64,000 bases of DNA from Pseudomonas fluorescens (GTDB lineage: Bacteria > Pseudomonadota > Gammaproteobacteria > Pseudomonadales > Pseudomonadaceae): positions 1,302,001-1,366,000 of the forward strand of contig NZ_CP038438.1 of the NCBI RefSeq assembly GCF_004683905.1, in the 5' to 3' direction. A program made the position numbers and the translations under genes. The first letter of the stretch is position 1. The number at the start of each line of letters is the position of its first letter. Below are positions 52,968 to 62,161 of the stretch, one piece after another. The notes under the pieces were generated by a model. It was not told the DNA's origin, did not search any database, and saw only the letters and a list, made by a program, of their open reading frames with translations.

Positions 52968-53666
52968 TTACGCCGAGGCCGGGATCACTTCCAACACGCA
53001 AATCTGCTCCGGCGTCGGATAATGCCAGCGCACGTCCAGATCCCAGAACTGCGCACCGTATTCGCGCTCTGGTGTCGGCGTCTGATACGCCGGACGCGGA
53101 TCCTGGGCCAGACACTGCTCGATCAACTCGACCAAAGGCTCGCCGAGGCGCTGAGCATGGCCGTGCGCCTGTTGCAGTGCGGCGTCCGTCCACCGCACGT
53201 CAATCAGCTGTGGCGCGGCGCTGGCGATGCTGTTGGAGGCGTCAGCGATGATGTCGGCGTAAGGTACATAGGGTTTGATGTCGAGAATCGGCGTGCCGTC
53301 GAGCAAATCGATCCCCGAGATGAACAGCCGATGGGCCTCGACCTTGTCCAGCTTCACCACCGACTGCCCGATGCCATTGGGACGGTGGGTCGCACGGGTG
53401 GCGAACACGCCCATGGACTTGTTACCGCCCAGACGCGGTGGCCGCACCTTCAGACGCGGCTTTTCTTCCAGCGCCTGATGAAACAGGAACAGCAGCCAGA
53501 CATGGCTGACCTGCTCCAGCCCTTGCACGGCGTCTCCCTGATCGAACGGCGCCACCAGCTCCAGCACGCCACGGGCGGCGGGGGCCAGTTGCGGCTGGCG
53601 CGGGATGGCGAACTTCTCCTTGAAACAGGAGCGCACGAAGCCGATGGGGGAGACGTTGTAAGTCAT
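52968..53666 (-). CDS. trmO: tRNA (N6-threonylcarbamoyladenosine 37-N6)-methyltransferase
   Basis: TrmO/TsaA family enzyme that methylates t6A37 in tRNA using SAM; 232 residues. Family blocks: PIGFVRSCFKEKFAIPRQP at the start, VSHVWLLFLFH at about 53-63, and ATRATHRPNGIGQS near 90-105. The start is the MTYNVSP methionine inside a longer open frame that crosses REP sequence. Confidence 0.92.
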   Translation of the reverse strand: MTYNVSPIGFVRSCFKEKFAIPRQPQLAPAARGVLELVAPFDQGDAVQGLEQVSHVWLLFLFHQALEEKPRLKVRPPRLGGNKSMGVFATRATHRPNGIGQSVVKLDKVEAHRLFISGIDLLDGTPILDIKPYVPYADIIADASNSIASAAPQLIDVRWTDAALQQAHGHAQRLGEPLVELIEQCLAQDPRPAYQTPTPEREYGAQFWDLDVRWHYPTPEQICVLEVIPASA

Positions 53667-53723
53667 GGTCTGGAGTCGAGGTGGGAGCGGGGTGGGGATG
53701 ATAACCCGAGGTGGCCGGGCCGA

Positions 53724-53820
53724 CGCCTTCGCGAGCAAGCCCGCTCCCACAGGGATCTCGAGTGGAGTCCGGTTTTGTGTCAGCCACAAAACCTGTGGGA
53801 GCGGGCTTGCTCGCGAAGGT
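53724..53820. repeat. REP doublet, type A
   Basis: GCCTTCGCGAGCAAGCCCGC and its inverse (53724-53751 and 53793-53820), upstream of trmO. Confidence 0.9.
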
Positions 53821-53851
53821 CGCGCCGCCGATTCAGAGCTTGTGGCGCAGA

Positions 53852-54319
53852 TCAGCCGCGAACGCGCAGGGTCAAACCCTTGAGGAAGTTGCGCAGCAAC
53901 TGGTCGCCGCACGCGCGGTAGTTGGTGTGGCCGACCTTGCGGAACAGTGCGCTCAGCTCAGGCTTGGACACCGGGAACTCGGCTGCCTTGAGGATCGCGT
54001 GCATGTCGTCTTCCTTGAGTTCGAAGGCCACGCGCAGCTTCTTCAGGATGATGTTGTTGGTTACCGGCACTTCGATCGGCTGCGGCGGACGGCTTTCGTC
54101 CTTGCCGCGCTTGAACACCACCAGACCGTCGAGGAAGTGCACCATGACTTCGTCCGGGCAGCGCACGAAGCCTTCTTCGTCTTCTTCTTTCTTGTCGAGG
54201 TACGCGACGACGTCTTTCAGCTCCACGTCCAGGCCGCCGAGCTTGATGATCTCGATGACTTTCTTGTCGCTGATGTCGAGCATGTAGCGCACGCTACGCA
54301 ATACGTCGTTATGAATCAT
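53852..54319 (-). CDS. DUF1456 protein (YehS-like)
   Basis: A 155-residue cytosolic protein built of two similar halves, each beginning NDVLRSVRYMLDISD or NIILKKLRVAFELKE and containing a helical DxxxxxIL(K) segment. DUF1456 proteins such as E. coli YehS have this duplicated form and no proven function. An acidic stretch DKKEEDEEG joins the halves. Confidence 0.9.
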   Translation of the reverse strand: MIHNDVLRSVRYMLDISDKKVIEIIKLGGLDVELKDVVAYLDKKEEDEEGFVRCPDEVMVHFLDGLVVFKRGKDESRPPQPIEVPVTNNIILKKLRVAFELKEDDMHAILKAAEFPVSKPELSALFRKVGHTNYRACGDQLLRNFLKGLTLRVRG

Positions 54320-54391
54320 GTGGGTAATCCTGATAATCGTTGTGGGCAGCACGCAGGCGCGCTGCCGGAATGTGTGGCGGCAGTGGAAGCC

Positions 54392-55102
54392 TTAGAACTT
54401 CTCTTTGCCGGACAGGTAGCGCCATTGGCCCACCGGAACCTTGCCAATCGACACGCCGCCGATGCGGATGCGGCGGATGCCGACGACCTTCAGGCCAACC
54501 GCTTCACAGAACTGGGCGATGATCCCCGGCTGCGGGTTCTTCATGGCGAAACGCAGGCGGTTTTCGTTCTGCCAGCTGGCCTTCACCGGCGGCAGCTCCT
54601 TGCCCTTGTGGGTGAGACCGTGCTGCAGGCGATTGAGGCCGTGGGCAACCATGTCGCCTTCGACTTCAACCACGTATTCCTGCTCGATCTTGGCCGCGTC
54701 GGCAGTCAGTTTGCGCAGCACTTTCCAGTCCTGAGTGAACACCAGCAGGCCGCTGGCCTTGGGCTGCAGATCGGCGCTGGCGGTCAAGCGCAGGAAGTGC
54801 CCGCGCAGCGGGCGTTTGCCGTAGCGGTGCTCGTCGCTGAGGGTGTCGGCGCTGAGCGATTGCATGGCGGTGTCGACATCCATGCCGGCCGGCACGTTGA
54901 GCAGGATGGTCACCGGCTCCGGTGCGGTGGCTTGGGCGTCCTTGTCGAGCTCGACCTTCTGGTCGCCGACCTTGAATTGCGGTTCGTCGATCACTTCGCC
55001 GTCCACGGTGACCCAGCCGCCCTCGATGAACAGCTCGGCCTCCCGGCGGGAGCAACCGACCAGTTCGATGAGGCGTTTGGAGAGGCGAATCGGGTCAGTC
55101 AT
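54392..55102 (-). CDS. RsuA/RluB-type pseudouridine synthase, catalytic Asp apparently replaced
   Basis: A 236-residue protein with an N-terminal S4 RNA-binding domain (RLSKRLIELVGCSRREAELF at about 5-24, then EGGWVTVDGEVI) and a pseudouridine-synthase-like domain. The motif that should read GRLDxxTxGLL instead reads ADLQPKASGLL, with Gln at the catalytic Asp position by gap-free alignment. Either the family member uses another residue or it is an RNA-binding pseudoenzyme. The start was set at MTDPIRLSKR. Confidence 0.82.
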   Translation of the reverse strand: MTDPIRLSKRLIELVGCSRREAELFIEGGWVTVDGEVIDEPQFKVGDQKVELDKDAQATAPEPVTILLNVPAGMDVDTAMQSLSADTLSDEHRYGKRPLRGHFLRLTASADLQPKASGLLVFTQDWKVLRKLTADAAKIEQEYVVEVEGDMVAHGLNRLQHGLTHKGKELPPVKASWQNENRLRFAMKNPQPGIIAQFCEAVGLKVVGIRRIRIGGVSIGKVPVGQWRYLSGKEKF

Positions 55103-55185
55103 GACAGGGCCGTAACAAAAAAGGGGTGGGCATTGTACCTGCCTGGCGCCGGTTAAGCCCGGTTCCATTTCGGTAGGTGGTTTTT

Positions 55186-55275
55186 TGTAGGAGTGAGCCT
55201 GCTCGCGATTGCCGTCTGACATTCAGCATTGATGTCGGCTGGTCCGGCGCTATCGCGAGCAGGCTCACTCCTACA
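55186..55275. repeat. REP doublet, type B
   Basis: TGTAGGAGTGAGCCTGCTCG and its inverse, head to head, between the pseudouridine synthase gene and the acetyltransferase gene. Confidence 0.9.
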
Positions 55276-55291
55276 AGGGGACTTTGGTGTG

Positions 55292-55765
55292 TCAGGCGTG
55301 GCTTGAGCGCTGCTGGGTTTGCCGCAGGCGCATATGCAGCAACGGGTACGGCTGGCCCATGCCATCCACCTCCGAGCGGCCGATCACTTCAAAACCCTGC
55401 TTGAAATAAAATCCCAGTGCCTGCGGGTTCTGTTCGTTGACGTCGAGTTCATCGGCATTCAGATGTTGCATGGCGTAGTTGAGCAGTTTCTTGCCCAAGC
55501 CTTGGCCACGATACTCGGGATCGATGAACAGCATTTCGATCTTGCCCGCCGCCACCCCGGCGAATCCGGTGATGCGCTGGTTGGCGTCCTTGGTACAGAT
55601 CAGCATCACTGCATCCAGGTAACGCGTGAGCACCAGATTACGCAGCAACTCGATGTAGCTGTCCGGCAGAAAATCATGGGTCGCGCGGACCGAGGCCTCC
55701 CAGACCCGGGTCAGTTCCTGATAATCGCTGAGTTTCGGCGTGTGAATGACCGAATGCTGACGCAT
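55292..55765 (-). CDS. GNAT-family N-acetyltransferase
   Basis: A 157-residue acetyl-CoA-dependent acetyltransferase. The acetyl-CoA binding signature is YRGQGLGKKLL at about 89-99, followed by the NEQNPQALGFYFKQGFEVIG block. Homologues modify small molecules or peptides; the substrate cannot be told. The start follows the shared MRQHSVIHTPKL methionine, 59 codons inside the open frame. Confidence 0.9.
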   Translation of the reverse strand: MRQHSVIHTPKLSDYQELTRVWEASVRATHDFLPDSYIELLRNLVLTRYLDAVMLICTKDANQRITGFAGVAAGKIEMLFIDPEYRGQGLGKKLLNYAMQHLNADELDVNEQNPQALGFYFKQGFEVIGRSEVDGMGQPYPLLHMRLRQTQQRSSHA

Positions 55766-55826
55766 GCCCGGCTGCCTCTTTTCAAATGGATGAGCGGGAT
55801 TCCTTCCCACTGCAAACGATAGACGC

Positions 55827-55866
55827 AAAAAAGCCCCGCATCTCGTAAAAAGAGCGGGGCTTTTTG
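55827..55866 (-). terminator. Terminator downstream of rimO
   Basis: AAAGCCCCGC and GCGGGGCTTT pair around a TCTCGTAAAAAGA loop with T- and A-runs on both sides, so it can end the - strand rimO transcript. Confidence 0.75.
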
Positions 55867-55915
55867 TATTTATTTCGGTGTCTGGCTGGCTGTTAATGTT
55901 GCCTGCAAGAGCTTC

Positions 55916-56085
55916 CCCCTCACCCCAACCCTCTCCTCCCAACGGGGGCGAGGGGGGAAGGGGGAAGGGAGCTGATCTTCATGCTGTTCAAAGTCTGAGG
56001 TCGACTCGATATTTCAAGTCGCCGTCATTCGAAAGAGCAACTCAATCAGTCCCCTCTCCCTCAGGGAGAGGGTTAGGGTGAGGGG
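55916..56085. repeat. Long inverted repeat of CCCTCACCC type
   Basis: CCCCTCACCCCAACCCTCTC (55916-55935) and GAGAGGGTTAGGGTGAGGGG (56066-56085) are inverted copies with one mismatch, 130 bp apart. Inside lie shorter C-rich and G-rich blocks. Similar elements occur dispersed in many bacterial genomes. No gene lies in 55766-56100. Confidence 0.75.
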
Positions 56086-56100
56086 CTTTTGATCTTCAGA

Positions 56101-57438
56101 TCAGATCTGCTCAGCCCACAGGTCGTATTCGTCAGCGTCAGTCACCTTGCACCAGACCTTGTCGCCCGGCTTGAGGTTGCTGCCGTTGTCGATGAATACG
56201 TTACCGTCGATTTCCGGGGCATCGAAGAAGCAGCGGCCGACGGCGCCTTGCTCGTCGACTTCGTCCACCAGCACTTCGATCTCGCGGCCGATGCGCATTT
56301 GCAGGCGTGCCGAGCTGATCGCCTGCTGGTGCGCCATGAAGCGCTCCCAACGGTCCTGCTTGACGTCGTCCGGTACCACTTCCAGGTCCAGATCATTGGC
56401 AGGGGCGCCGTCTACCGGCGAGTACTGGAAGCAGCCGACGCGGTCGAGCTGGGCTTCGGTCAGCCAGTTCAGCAGGTACTGGAAGTCTTCTTCGGTTTCG
56501 CCCGGGAAGCCGACGATGAAGGTCGAACGGATGATCAGGTCCGGGCAGATCTCGCGCCAGTTCTTGATCCGCGCCAGAGTCTTGTCTTCGAACGCCGGGC
56601 GTTTCATCGCCTTCAGGACTTTCGGGCTGGCGTGCTGGAACGGGATGTCCAGGTACGGCAGGATCTTGCCGGCGGCCATCAGCGGGATCAACTCGTCGAC
56701 GTGCGGGTACGGGTAAACGTAGTGCAGACGGACCCACACGCCCAAGGTGCTCAGCGCTTCGCAGAGTTCGGTCATGCGGGTTTTCACCGGCGCGCCGTTC
56801 CAGAAACCGGTGCGGTATTTCACGTCGACACCGTAGGCGCTGGTGTCTTGCGAGATCACCAGCAGCTCTTTGACGCCGGATTTGACCAGACGCTGGGCTT
56901 CGTCGAGTACATCACCCACCGGACGGCTGACCAGTTTGCCGCGCATCGACGGAATGATGCAGAAGCTGCAGCTGTGGTTGCAGCCTTCGGAAATCTTCAG
57001 GTAGGCGTAATGACGCGGAGTCAGCTTGATGCCTTGCGGCGGCACCAGGTCGATCAGCGGGTTGTGATCCTGACGCGGTGGCACGACTTCGTGCACGGCG
57101 TTGACCACTTGCTCGTATTGCTGCGGACCGGTCACGGCCAGCACACTCGGGTGTACGTCGCGGATATTGCCTTCTTCCACGCCCATGCAACCGGTGACGA
57201 TCACCTTGCCGTTTTCCTTGATCGCTTCACCGATCACTTCCAGCGACTCAGCCTTTGCCGAGTCGATGAAGCCGCAGGTGTTGACCACCACCACGTCGGC
57301 GTCCTGATAGGTGGACACCACGTCATAGCCTTCCATACGCAGCTGGGTCAGGATGCGCTCGGAGTCGACCAGTGCTTTCGGGCAACCCAGAGATACGAAG
57401 CCAACCTTTGGATTGGCCGGCGCAGGAGTGGTGGACAT
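56101..57438 (-). CDS. rimO: Ribosomal protein S12 methylthiotransferase
   Basis: Radical SAM enzyme that methylthiolates Asp88 of ribosomal protein S12. Length 445 residues. The N-terminal MTTase domain binds a second iron-sulfur cluster (Cys at [24 protein letters not shown] and [10 protein letters not shown]), the radical SAM triad is in [11 protein letters not shown] at about 150-160, and a TRAM domain ends the protein. Confidence 0.97.
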   Translation of the reverse strand: MSTTPAPANPKVGFVSLGCPKALVDSERILTQLRMEGYDVVSTYQDADVVVVNTCGFIDSAKAESLEVIGEAIKENGKVIVTGCMGVEEGNIRDVHPSVLAVTGPQQYEQVVNAVHEVVPPRQDHNPLIDLVPPQGIKLTPRHYAYLKISEGCNHSCSFCIIPSMRGKLVSRPVGDVLDEAQRLVKSGVKELLVISQDTSAYGVDVKYRTGFWNGAPVKTRMTELCEALSTLGVWVRLHYVYPYPHVDELIPLMAAGKILPYLDIPFQHASPKVLKAMKRPAFEDKTLARIKNWREICPDLIIRSTFIVGFPGETEEDFQYLLNWLTEAQLDRVGCFQYSPVDGAPANDLDLEVVPDDVKQDRWERFMAHQQAISSARLQMRIGREIEVLVDEVDEQGAVGRCFFDAPEIDGNVFIDNGSNLKPGDKVWCKVTDADEYDLWAEQI

Positions 57439-57727
57439 GTCTAACCTCGGTGTTTTGTGACGTCGCTTGCCGTGTGGGAAAGCCGACGGATGGGCGCTTA
57501 GGGTGCGCCTCTGATCAAAAAGTGCGCAATTCTAGCGATGAGCAACGCACTTGACCAGCTTTATGCAGGGAAATACGACGAGTGCTGCGCTATGCTTCGC
57601 GCCGTTGAGCTTTACCAATTTTTTACAGTCAACAAAACGTCTGTAACAACAGGTAAAACAGCGCATGCTGCACCACAAAGCATAGTGCTTCATTCAAAGA
57701 AGCCGGTTCGAGAATCAGGAGTGTTGG

Positions 57728-59629
57728 ATGGGTCAGGCAAGTAGTCAGGCGGCGGGCGCCGAGCATTCGGCTGCAAAACCGCTGAGCATGCTGGTCGCGG
57801 CAGTCGGGGTAGTTTACGGCGACATCGGCACGAGCCCGTTGTACACCCTCAAAGAGGTATTCGCCGGTCATTATGGGGTGCCGGTCAATCACGACGGCGT
57901 CTTCGGGATTCTGGCATTGATATTCTGGTCGCTGATCTGGGTCGTCACGATCAAGTACGTGTTGTTCGTCTTGCGGGCCGACAACCAGGGCGAAGGGGGG
58001 ATCATGGCGCTGACCGCCCTGGCGCGACGCGCATCCAGCCGCTATCCCAAATTGCAGGCGGTGCTGGTGATCCTGGGATTGATCGGTGCCGCACTGTTTT
58101 ACGGCGACAGCATGATCACCCCGGCGATTTCCGTATTGTCGGCGGTGGAAGGTCTGGAGCTGGCATTCGATGGCCTGGAGCGCTGGGTGGTGCCGATGGC
58201 GCTGGTGGTGCTGGTCGGACTGTTCCTGATCCAGAAACACGGCACCGATCGCATTGGCAAGCTGTTTGGTCCGGTGATGGTGGCGTGGTTCCTGGTGCTG
58301 GGCGGTCTGGGTGTCAGCGGGATCGTCAGACACCCTGAAGTATTGAGCGCGCTGAACCCGATCTGGGGCGTGCGTTTCTTCATGGTTCACCCGGGCATGG
58401 GGGTGGCGATTCTCGGTGCGGTGGTGCTGGCGCTGACCGGCGCTGAGGCCCTGTATGCCGACATGGGCCACTTCGGGCGCAAGCCGATTGCCCGCGCCTG
58501 GTTGGCGCTGGTACTGCCGGCACTGGTGCTGAATTACTTCGGTCAGGGCGCATTGCTGCTGGAAAACCCGGAAGCGGCACGTAACCCGTTTTACCTGCTG
58601 GCGCCGAACTGGGCACTGGTGCCTTTGGTGGTGCTGGCAACCCTGGCCACGGTGATCGCTTCGCAAGCGGTGATTTCCGGTGCGTTTTCGCTGACCCGTC
58701 AAGCAATTCAGCTTGGCTACATTCCGCGCATGCACATTCAGCACACATCCAGTGCCGAACAGGGGCAGATCTATATTGGTGCGGTGAACTGGGCGCTGAT
58801 GGTCGGCGTAATTCTGCTGGTGATCGGTTTCGAGTCCTCCGGCGCATTGGCGTCTGCCTACGGCGTGGCAGTGACGGGCACCATGCTGATCACCAGTATT
58901 CTGGTGGCTGCGGTGATCCTGCTGCTATGGAAATGGCCACCGCTGCTGGCGGTGCCGATTCTGCTTGGTTTCCTGCTGGTCGATGGCATGTTCTTCGCGG
59001 CCAACGTGCCGAAGATCATTCAGGGCGGTGCCTTCCCGGTGCTGGCGGGGATCGTGCTGTTCATCCTGATGACCACCTGGAAACGCGGCAAGGAGCTGCT
59101 GGTCGATCGCCTCGACGAAGGCGCGCTGCCGCTGCCGATCTTCATCAGCAGCATCCGCGTGCAACCGCCGCACCGTGTGCAGGGTACTGCGGTGTTCCTC
59201 ACCGCACGCTCCGACGCGGTGCCGCATGCGCTGTTGCACAACCTGCTGCACAACCAGGTACTGCATGAGCAAGTGGTGCTCCTGACCGTGGTCTACGAAG
59301 ATATCCCGCGCGTGCCGCCATCGCGCCGCTTTGAGGTCGAGGCCCACGGCGAAGGCTTCTTCCGGGTGATCCTGCACTTCGGCTTCACCGACGAGCCGGA
59401 CGTGCCGCAGGCGTTGAAGCTGTGCCATCTGGATGATCTGGACTTCAGCCCGATGCGCACCACCTACTTCCTCAGCCGCGAAACGGTGATCGCCTCGAAA
59501 CTCGAAGGCATGGCCCGCTGGCGCGAGGCGCTGTTTGCGTTCATGTTGAAGAATGCCAACGGCAACCTGCGTTTCTTCAATCTGCCGCTGAACCGGGTGA
59601 TTGAGTTGGGGACGCAGGTCGAGATGTAA
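57728..59629 (+). CDS. kup: Low-affinity potassium transporter Kup
   Basis: A 633-residue KUP/HAK potassium-proton symporter with twelve predicted membrane segments between residues 15 and 430 and a cytosolic C-terminal domain. Signature [19 protein letters not shown] is at about 27-45, and the [19 protein letters not shown] block near 115. GGAGTG lies upstream of the ATG. The 289-bp upstream region has no recognised operator. Confidence 0.96.
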   Translation: MGQASSQAAGAEHSAAKPLSMLVAAVGVVYGDIGTSPLYTLKEVFAGHYGVPVNHDGVFGILALIFWSLIWVVTIKYVLFVLRADNQGEGGIMALTALARRASSRYPKLQAVLVILGLIGAALFYGDSMITPAISVLSAVEGLELAFDGLERWVVPMALVVLVGLFLIQKHGTDRIGKLFGPVMVAWFLVLGGLGVSGIVRHPEVLSALNPIWGVRFFMVHPGMGVAILGAVVLALTGAEALYADMGHFGRKPIARAWLALVLPALVLNYFGQGALLLENPEAARNPFYLLAPNWALVPLVVLATLATVIASQAVISGAFSLTRQAIQLGYIPRMHIQHTSSAEQGQIYIGAVNWALMVGVILLVIGFESSGALASAYGVAVTGTMLITSILVAAVILLLWKWPPLLAVPILLGFLLVDGMFFAANVPKIIQGGAFPVLAGIVLFILMTTWKRGKELLVDRLDEGALPLPIFISSIRVQPPHRVQGTAVFLTARSDAVPHALLHNLLHNQVLHEQVVLLTVVYEDIPRVPPSRRFEVEAHGEGFFRVILHFGFTDEPDVPQALKLCHLDDLDFSPMRTTYFLSRETVIASKLEGMARWREALFAFMLKNANGNLRFFNLPLNRVIELGTQVEM

Positions 59630-59643
59630 CCCCGCCTCAACTG

Positions 59644-59683
59644 AAAAGCCCCCGTCAGCTTCAAGGCTGGCGGGGGCTTTTTT
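59644..59683 (+). terminator. kup terminator
   Basis: AAAAGCCCCCGTCAGC and GGCTGGCGGGGGCTTTT form a long hairpin with TTCAA loop and T-run. Confidence 0.9.
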
Positions 59684-59720
59684 GTGCCCGCACATAAACC
59701 TCTAACCCACTGCAAATCCC

Positions 59721-59811
59721 CTGTGGGAGCGAGCTTGCTCGCGAAGGCCGAGTGTCAGTCGAGACATGTGGTGGCTGATTCACCGCATTCGCGAGCAAGC
59801 TCGCTCCCACA
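59721..59811. repeat. REP doublet, type A variant
   Basis: GTGGGAGCGAGCTTGCTCGC and its inverse. It differs from the other type A copies by a C/G exchange in the core (GCGAGC for GCGGGC), present in both arms. Confidence 0.85.
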
Positions 59812-59825
59812 AGGATTCTGTGGTG

Positions 59826-60152
59826 TCAGTGGCTTTCAGGCAATTCTTCTTCAGATTCGGTCTTCGTCCGCGCAGGTCGCGGCATCAGCGCTTGGATCAC
59901 GTCATCAATCAAGGCTTTGCCCATCACCGTCAGGTAATGCGCAGCCCAGGCATGGCGGTCGGTGTATTTGATGAAGGCAGCGTCCTCGGCGAAGGATTTG
60001 GCGAGGGACAGCAGGTCGGAGGATTGGGACAGGGCATCGATGATCGGGATGCCGGCGCGGACGTTGAAGAACGCTTGATCCGAGTGGTAGAGGAAGGGGG
60101 TGAAGCCGATGGTTTTAATGTTTGCGGGTCCGTGCAGATCAGTTTCGGTCAT
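59826..60152 (-). CDS. DUF3077 protein
   Basis: A 108-residue cytosolic protein with the DUF3077 pattern FFNVRAGIPIIDALSQSSDLLS at about 28-49 followed by an amphipathic helix and a charged tail. Such small genes are frequent in Pseudomonas and have no known function. AAGGAGTAACAC precedes the start, and about 180 bp of strongly structured sequence lie upstream (see 60184-60330). Confidence 0.8.
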   Translation of the reverse strand: MTETDLHGPANIKTIGFTPFLYHSDQAFFNVRAGIPIIDALSQSSDLLSLAKSFAEDAAFIKYTDRHAWAAHYLTVMGKALIDDVIQALMPRPARTKTESEEELPESH

Positions 60153-60183
60153 CGTGTTACTCCTTGGTTCGAAGTGCCGCGAC

Positions 60184-60330
60184 TTTCGTTACCACACGAA
60201 AGGGAGGCGACTGTACGCAGGGTGGTAAACCGGGAACCAAGGAAACCGGCACGCTCGAAAGCGTCCCACGCACAGCCGCCATTACTCGATGAGCGGGCTC
60301 TTGCGCTGGGTTCTCCGGGTTACCACACCC
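60184..60330 (-). ncRNA. Candidate structured leader of the DUF3077 gene
   Basis: On the - strand two small hairpins share the loop sequence GTGTGGTAAC: GGGT-GTGGTA-ACCC at 60330-60317 and TTTCG-TGTGGTAA-CGAAA at 60201-60184. A segment between them, GTTTACCACC (60230-60221), is complementary to both loops, so the hairpins can exchange partners or form a pseudoknot. A further stem, ACGCT-TTCG-AGCGT, lies at 60264-60251. The arrangement resembles a cis-regulatory RNA, but no known class is recognised. Confidence 0.45.
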
Positions 60331-60508
60331 GATCGCTGAATGGGTCAGCGACGTCCGGAGAGTATCTCGTCAAAAAACAGCGCAATAGAGCCGCAAAGCG
60401 CCCGAACACGAGTTTCGGAGTTTGCCTACAAGGTCTGTGGGCGTCATCTGATATTGAGAAACTGGAAGTAAACGATACTAAACGTCTGACACGAACTGGC
60501 GTGTGCAA

Positions 60509-60670
60509 ATGAGCGAGACGCGTATGACTGCATCATCGAAACAAGAAAAGCAGGATGATCTCGAGAACCTTCGGATTGAAGCGCAAGCTATGGAGCGATT
60601 GATCAACTTCGATCCGGCACAAGCGATCAGCCATGACTATATGCGGGCAAGATACGCTTGCAAGGATTGA
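60509..60670 (+). CDS. Small hypothetical protein
   Basis: A 53-residue charged protein, MSETRMTASSKQEKQDDLEN onward, ending FDPAQAISHDYMRARYACKD. It is predicted to be mostly helical. There is no good ribosome binding site before the first ATG; a second ATG lies five codons in. It may be real because the residue pattern looks protein-like, but support is thin. Confidence 0.35.
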   Translation: MSETRMTASSKQEKQDDLENLRIEAQAMERLINFDPAQAISHDYMRARYACKD

Positions 60671-60698
60671 TGATTATTTGAATTCAGCGCAATTCCCT

Positions 60699-60790
60699 TG
60701 TAGGAGTGAGCCTGCTCGCGATAGCGGTGTGTCAGTTGGCAACTAGGTGGCTGACACTCCGCTATCGCGAGCAGGCTCACTCCTACAGGG
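60699..60790. repeat. REP doublet, type B
   Basis: TGTAGGAGTGAGCCTGCTCG and its inverse extend into a longer stem (ATAGCGG/CCGCTAT), between the small gene and the VirJ-type gene. Confidence 0.9.
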
Positions 60791-60814
60791 GAATGGGTTA
60801 GTCGTCCGAGATGT

Positions 60815-60853
60815 AAAAAGCCCCCGCAAGCGTAAGGCAGCGGGGGCTTTTTG
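60815..60853 (-). terminator. Terminator of the mprF-VirJ operon
   Basis: AAAAAGCCCCCGC and GCGGGGGCTTTTT pair around a short loop, 16 bp beyond the stop of the VirJ-type gene. Confidence 0.88.
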
Positions 60854-60868
60854 TTTGGCCGGCTCAGA

Positions 60869-62161
60869 TCACTCTGCCGGCTGATCCTTGCTCTGACGTT
60901 TCTCGATCAGGTCCACCAGACGCTTGGCCAGCGCCGGGTAGTTCTCGTCGAAGTGGTGGCCGCCAGGCAGTTTCACCGCTTCGCCGACTGCCGTCTTGTC
61001 GGTGCAGCCGCTTTCGTCGGTTTCTTCGGCGCCGTAGATGCACACTACTTTGGCCGCTGGCAACTTGGCCATTTCCGGGCCGGTGGCGGCTTCTTTGCCG
61101 GCGTTGCCGAGCCAGCCTTCGACTTCGATTTCGAAGCTGCCGGTGCGGGCGAAAGCCAGCAGGATGATGGCGTCGACGCGTTGCTGCTCGGTGTCCGGCA
61201 GGCGGTTGTAGATCGCTGGCAGGACGTCGGCACCGAACGAGTAACCGGTCAGGATGAAGCGTTTAGTGCCCCATTTCTGCCGGTAGTGCTGCATCAGTTC
61301 GGTCAGGTCCAGGGCGCTTTGCTCAGGGCTCTTGTGCTGCCAGTAGTAGCGCAGGGTGTCGATGCCGACCACCGGGTAGCCAATCTTGGCCATCTCGCCC
61401 GCTACGTCGCGGTCGAGGTCGCGCCAGCCGCCGTCACCGGAGAGGAACAGCGTGACGGTGTCTTTGGCCTGACCGGCCGGCACTTCCACCACCGGGATTG
61501 CCAGACCGCCGTTGGCCTTGTCGCCGCCGACGAGGATCTTGCGCAGCTCGTTGTTCAGCACCTGCGGCAGGTTGATGTCGTAGTCGCTGATGCTGGTTTC
61601 GGCGTTCGGTTGATCGCGCACGAAACCGGCGCTGGTGTCGTCCGGGTTGTCGTTCCACGCCACCAGCCAGTGGCCATGAGCCGCGGATTTCGGCAGCAGG
61701 TGAGTGCAACCGGGTTTTTCCAGCGCCAGGTCAACCGAGATCGCCTGGGCCTTGTCGTCCTTCTGCTCGGACAACCAGCGCCAGGCCAGTACCGCGCCAG
61801 GGCCGATACCGCTGACCAGCGTGGCCGGGCCATTCAGTTCGCGCAGGCCGGTTTGCAGGGCGCGGCTCTGTTGCAGGCAGTCCTTGGGCAGAATCACCTG
61901 AACGATCTGCGCCGAGGCGCTGCGGCTCAAGGTGCTCAGTTGGTTGTCGGTCAGCTTCTGGTCGTCATTGACCGCGACCAGCACCTGCGCTTTGGGCTGA
62001 GTGCCGGGTATGACGCGGGTCATGACCGTGCCGTCGGCGGCCGTCAGTGGTTGCAGAGTCGGTTGCGGTGCCGGGCGTTTGAGGTACCAGTAACCACCGC
62101 CGGCAATCACGGCCAGCACGATCAGTGCGGCCAGGATGTACTTCAGGGAGCGTTGAATCAT
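60869..62161 (-). CDS. VirJ/AcvB-type hydrolase (aminoacyl-phosphatidylglycerol hydrolase-like)
   Basis: A 430-residue protein with an N-terminal membrane anchor (YILAALIVLAVIAGGGYWYL at about 8-27) and a periplasmic alpha/beta hydrolase of VirJ type: LFLSGDGGWRDLD near 240 and the nucleophile elbow GYSFGADV near 315. In P. aeruginosa PA0919 in the same place hydrolyses alanyl-phosphatidylglycerol made by its neighbour PA0920. The start overlaps the mprF stop by one base, so the two are co-expressed and may tune lipid aminoacylation. Confidence 0.85.
   Translation of the reverse strand: MIQRSLKYILAALIVLAVIAGGGYWYLKRPAPQPTLQPLTAADGTVMTRVIPGTQPKAQVLVAVNDDQKLTDNQLSTLSRSASAQIVQVILPKDCLQQSRALQTGLRELNGPATLVSGIGPGAVLAWRWLSEQKDDKAQAISVDLALEKPGCTHLLPKSAAHGHWLVAWNDNPDDTSAGFVRDQPNAETSISDYDINLPQVLNNELRKILVGGDKANGGLAIPVVEVPAGQAKDTVTLFLSGDGGWRDLDRDVAGEMAKIGYPVVGIDTLRYYWQHKSPEQSALDLTELMQHYRQKWGTKRFILTGYSFGADVLPAIYNRLPDTEQQRVDAIILLAFARTGSFEIEVEGWLGNAGKEAATGPEMAKLPAAKVVCIYGAEETDESGCTDKTAVGEAVKLPGGHHFDENYPALAKRLVDLIEKRQSKDQPAE

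Noticed and set aside
57538..57744. 68-codon frame upstream of and overlapping kup
   Set aside because: No ribosome binding site, overlaps the kup start in another frame, and its residues look unlike a protein domain.
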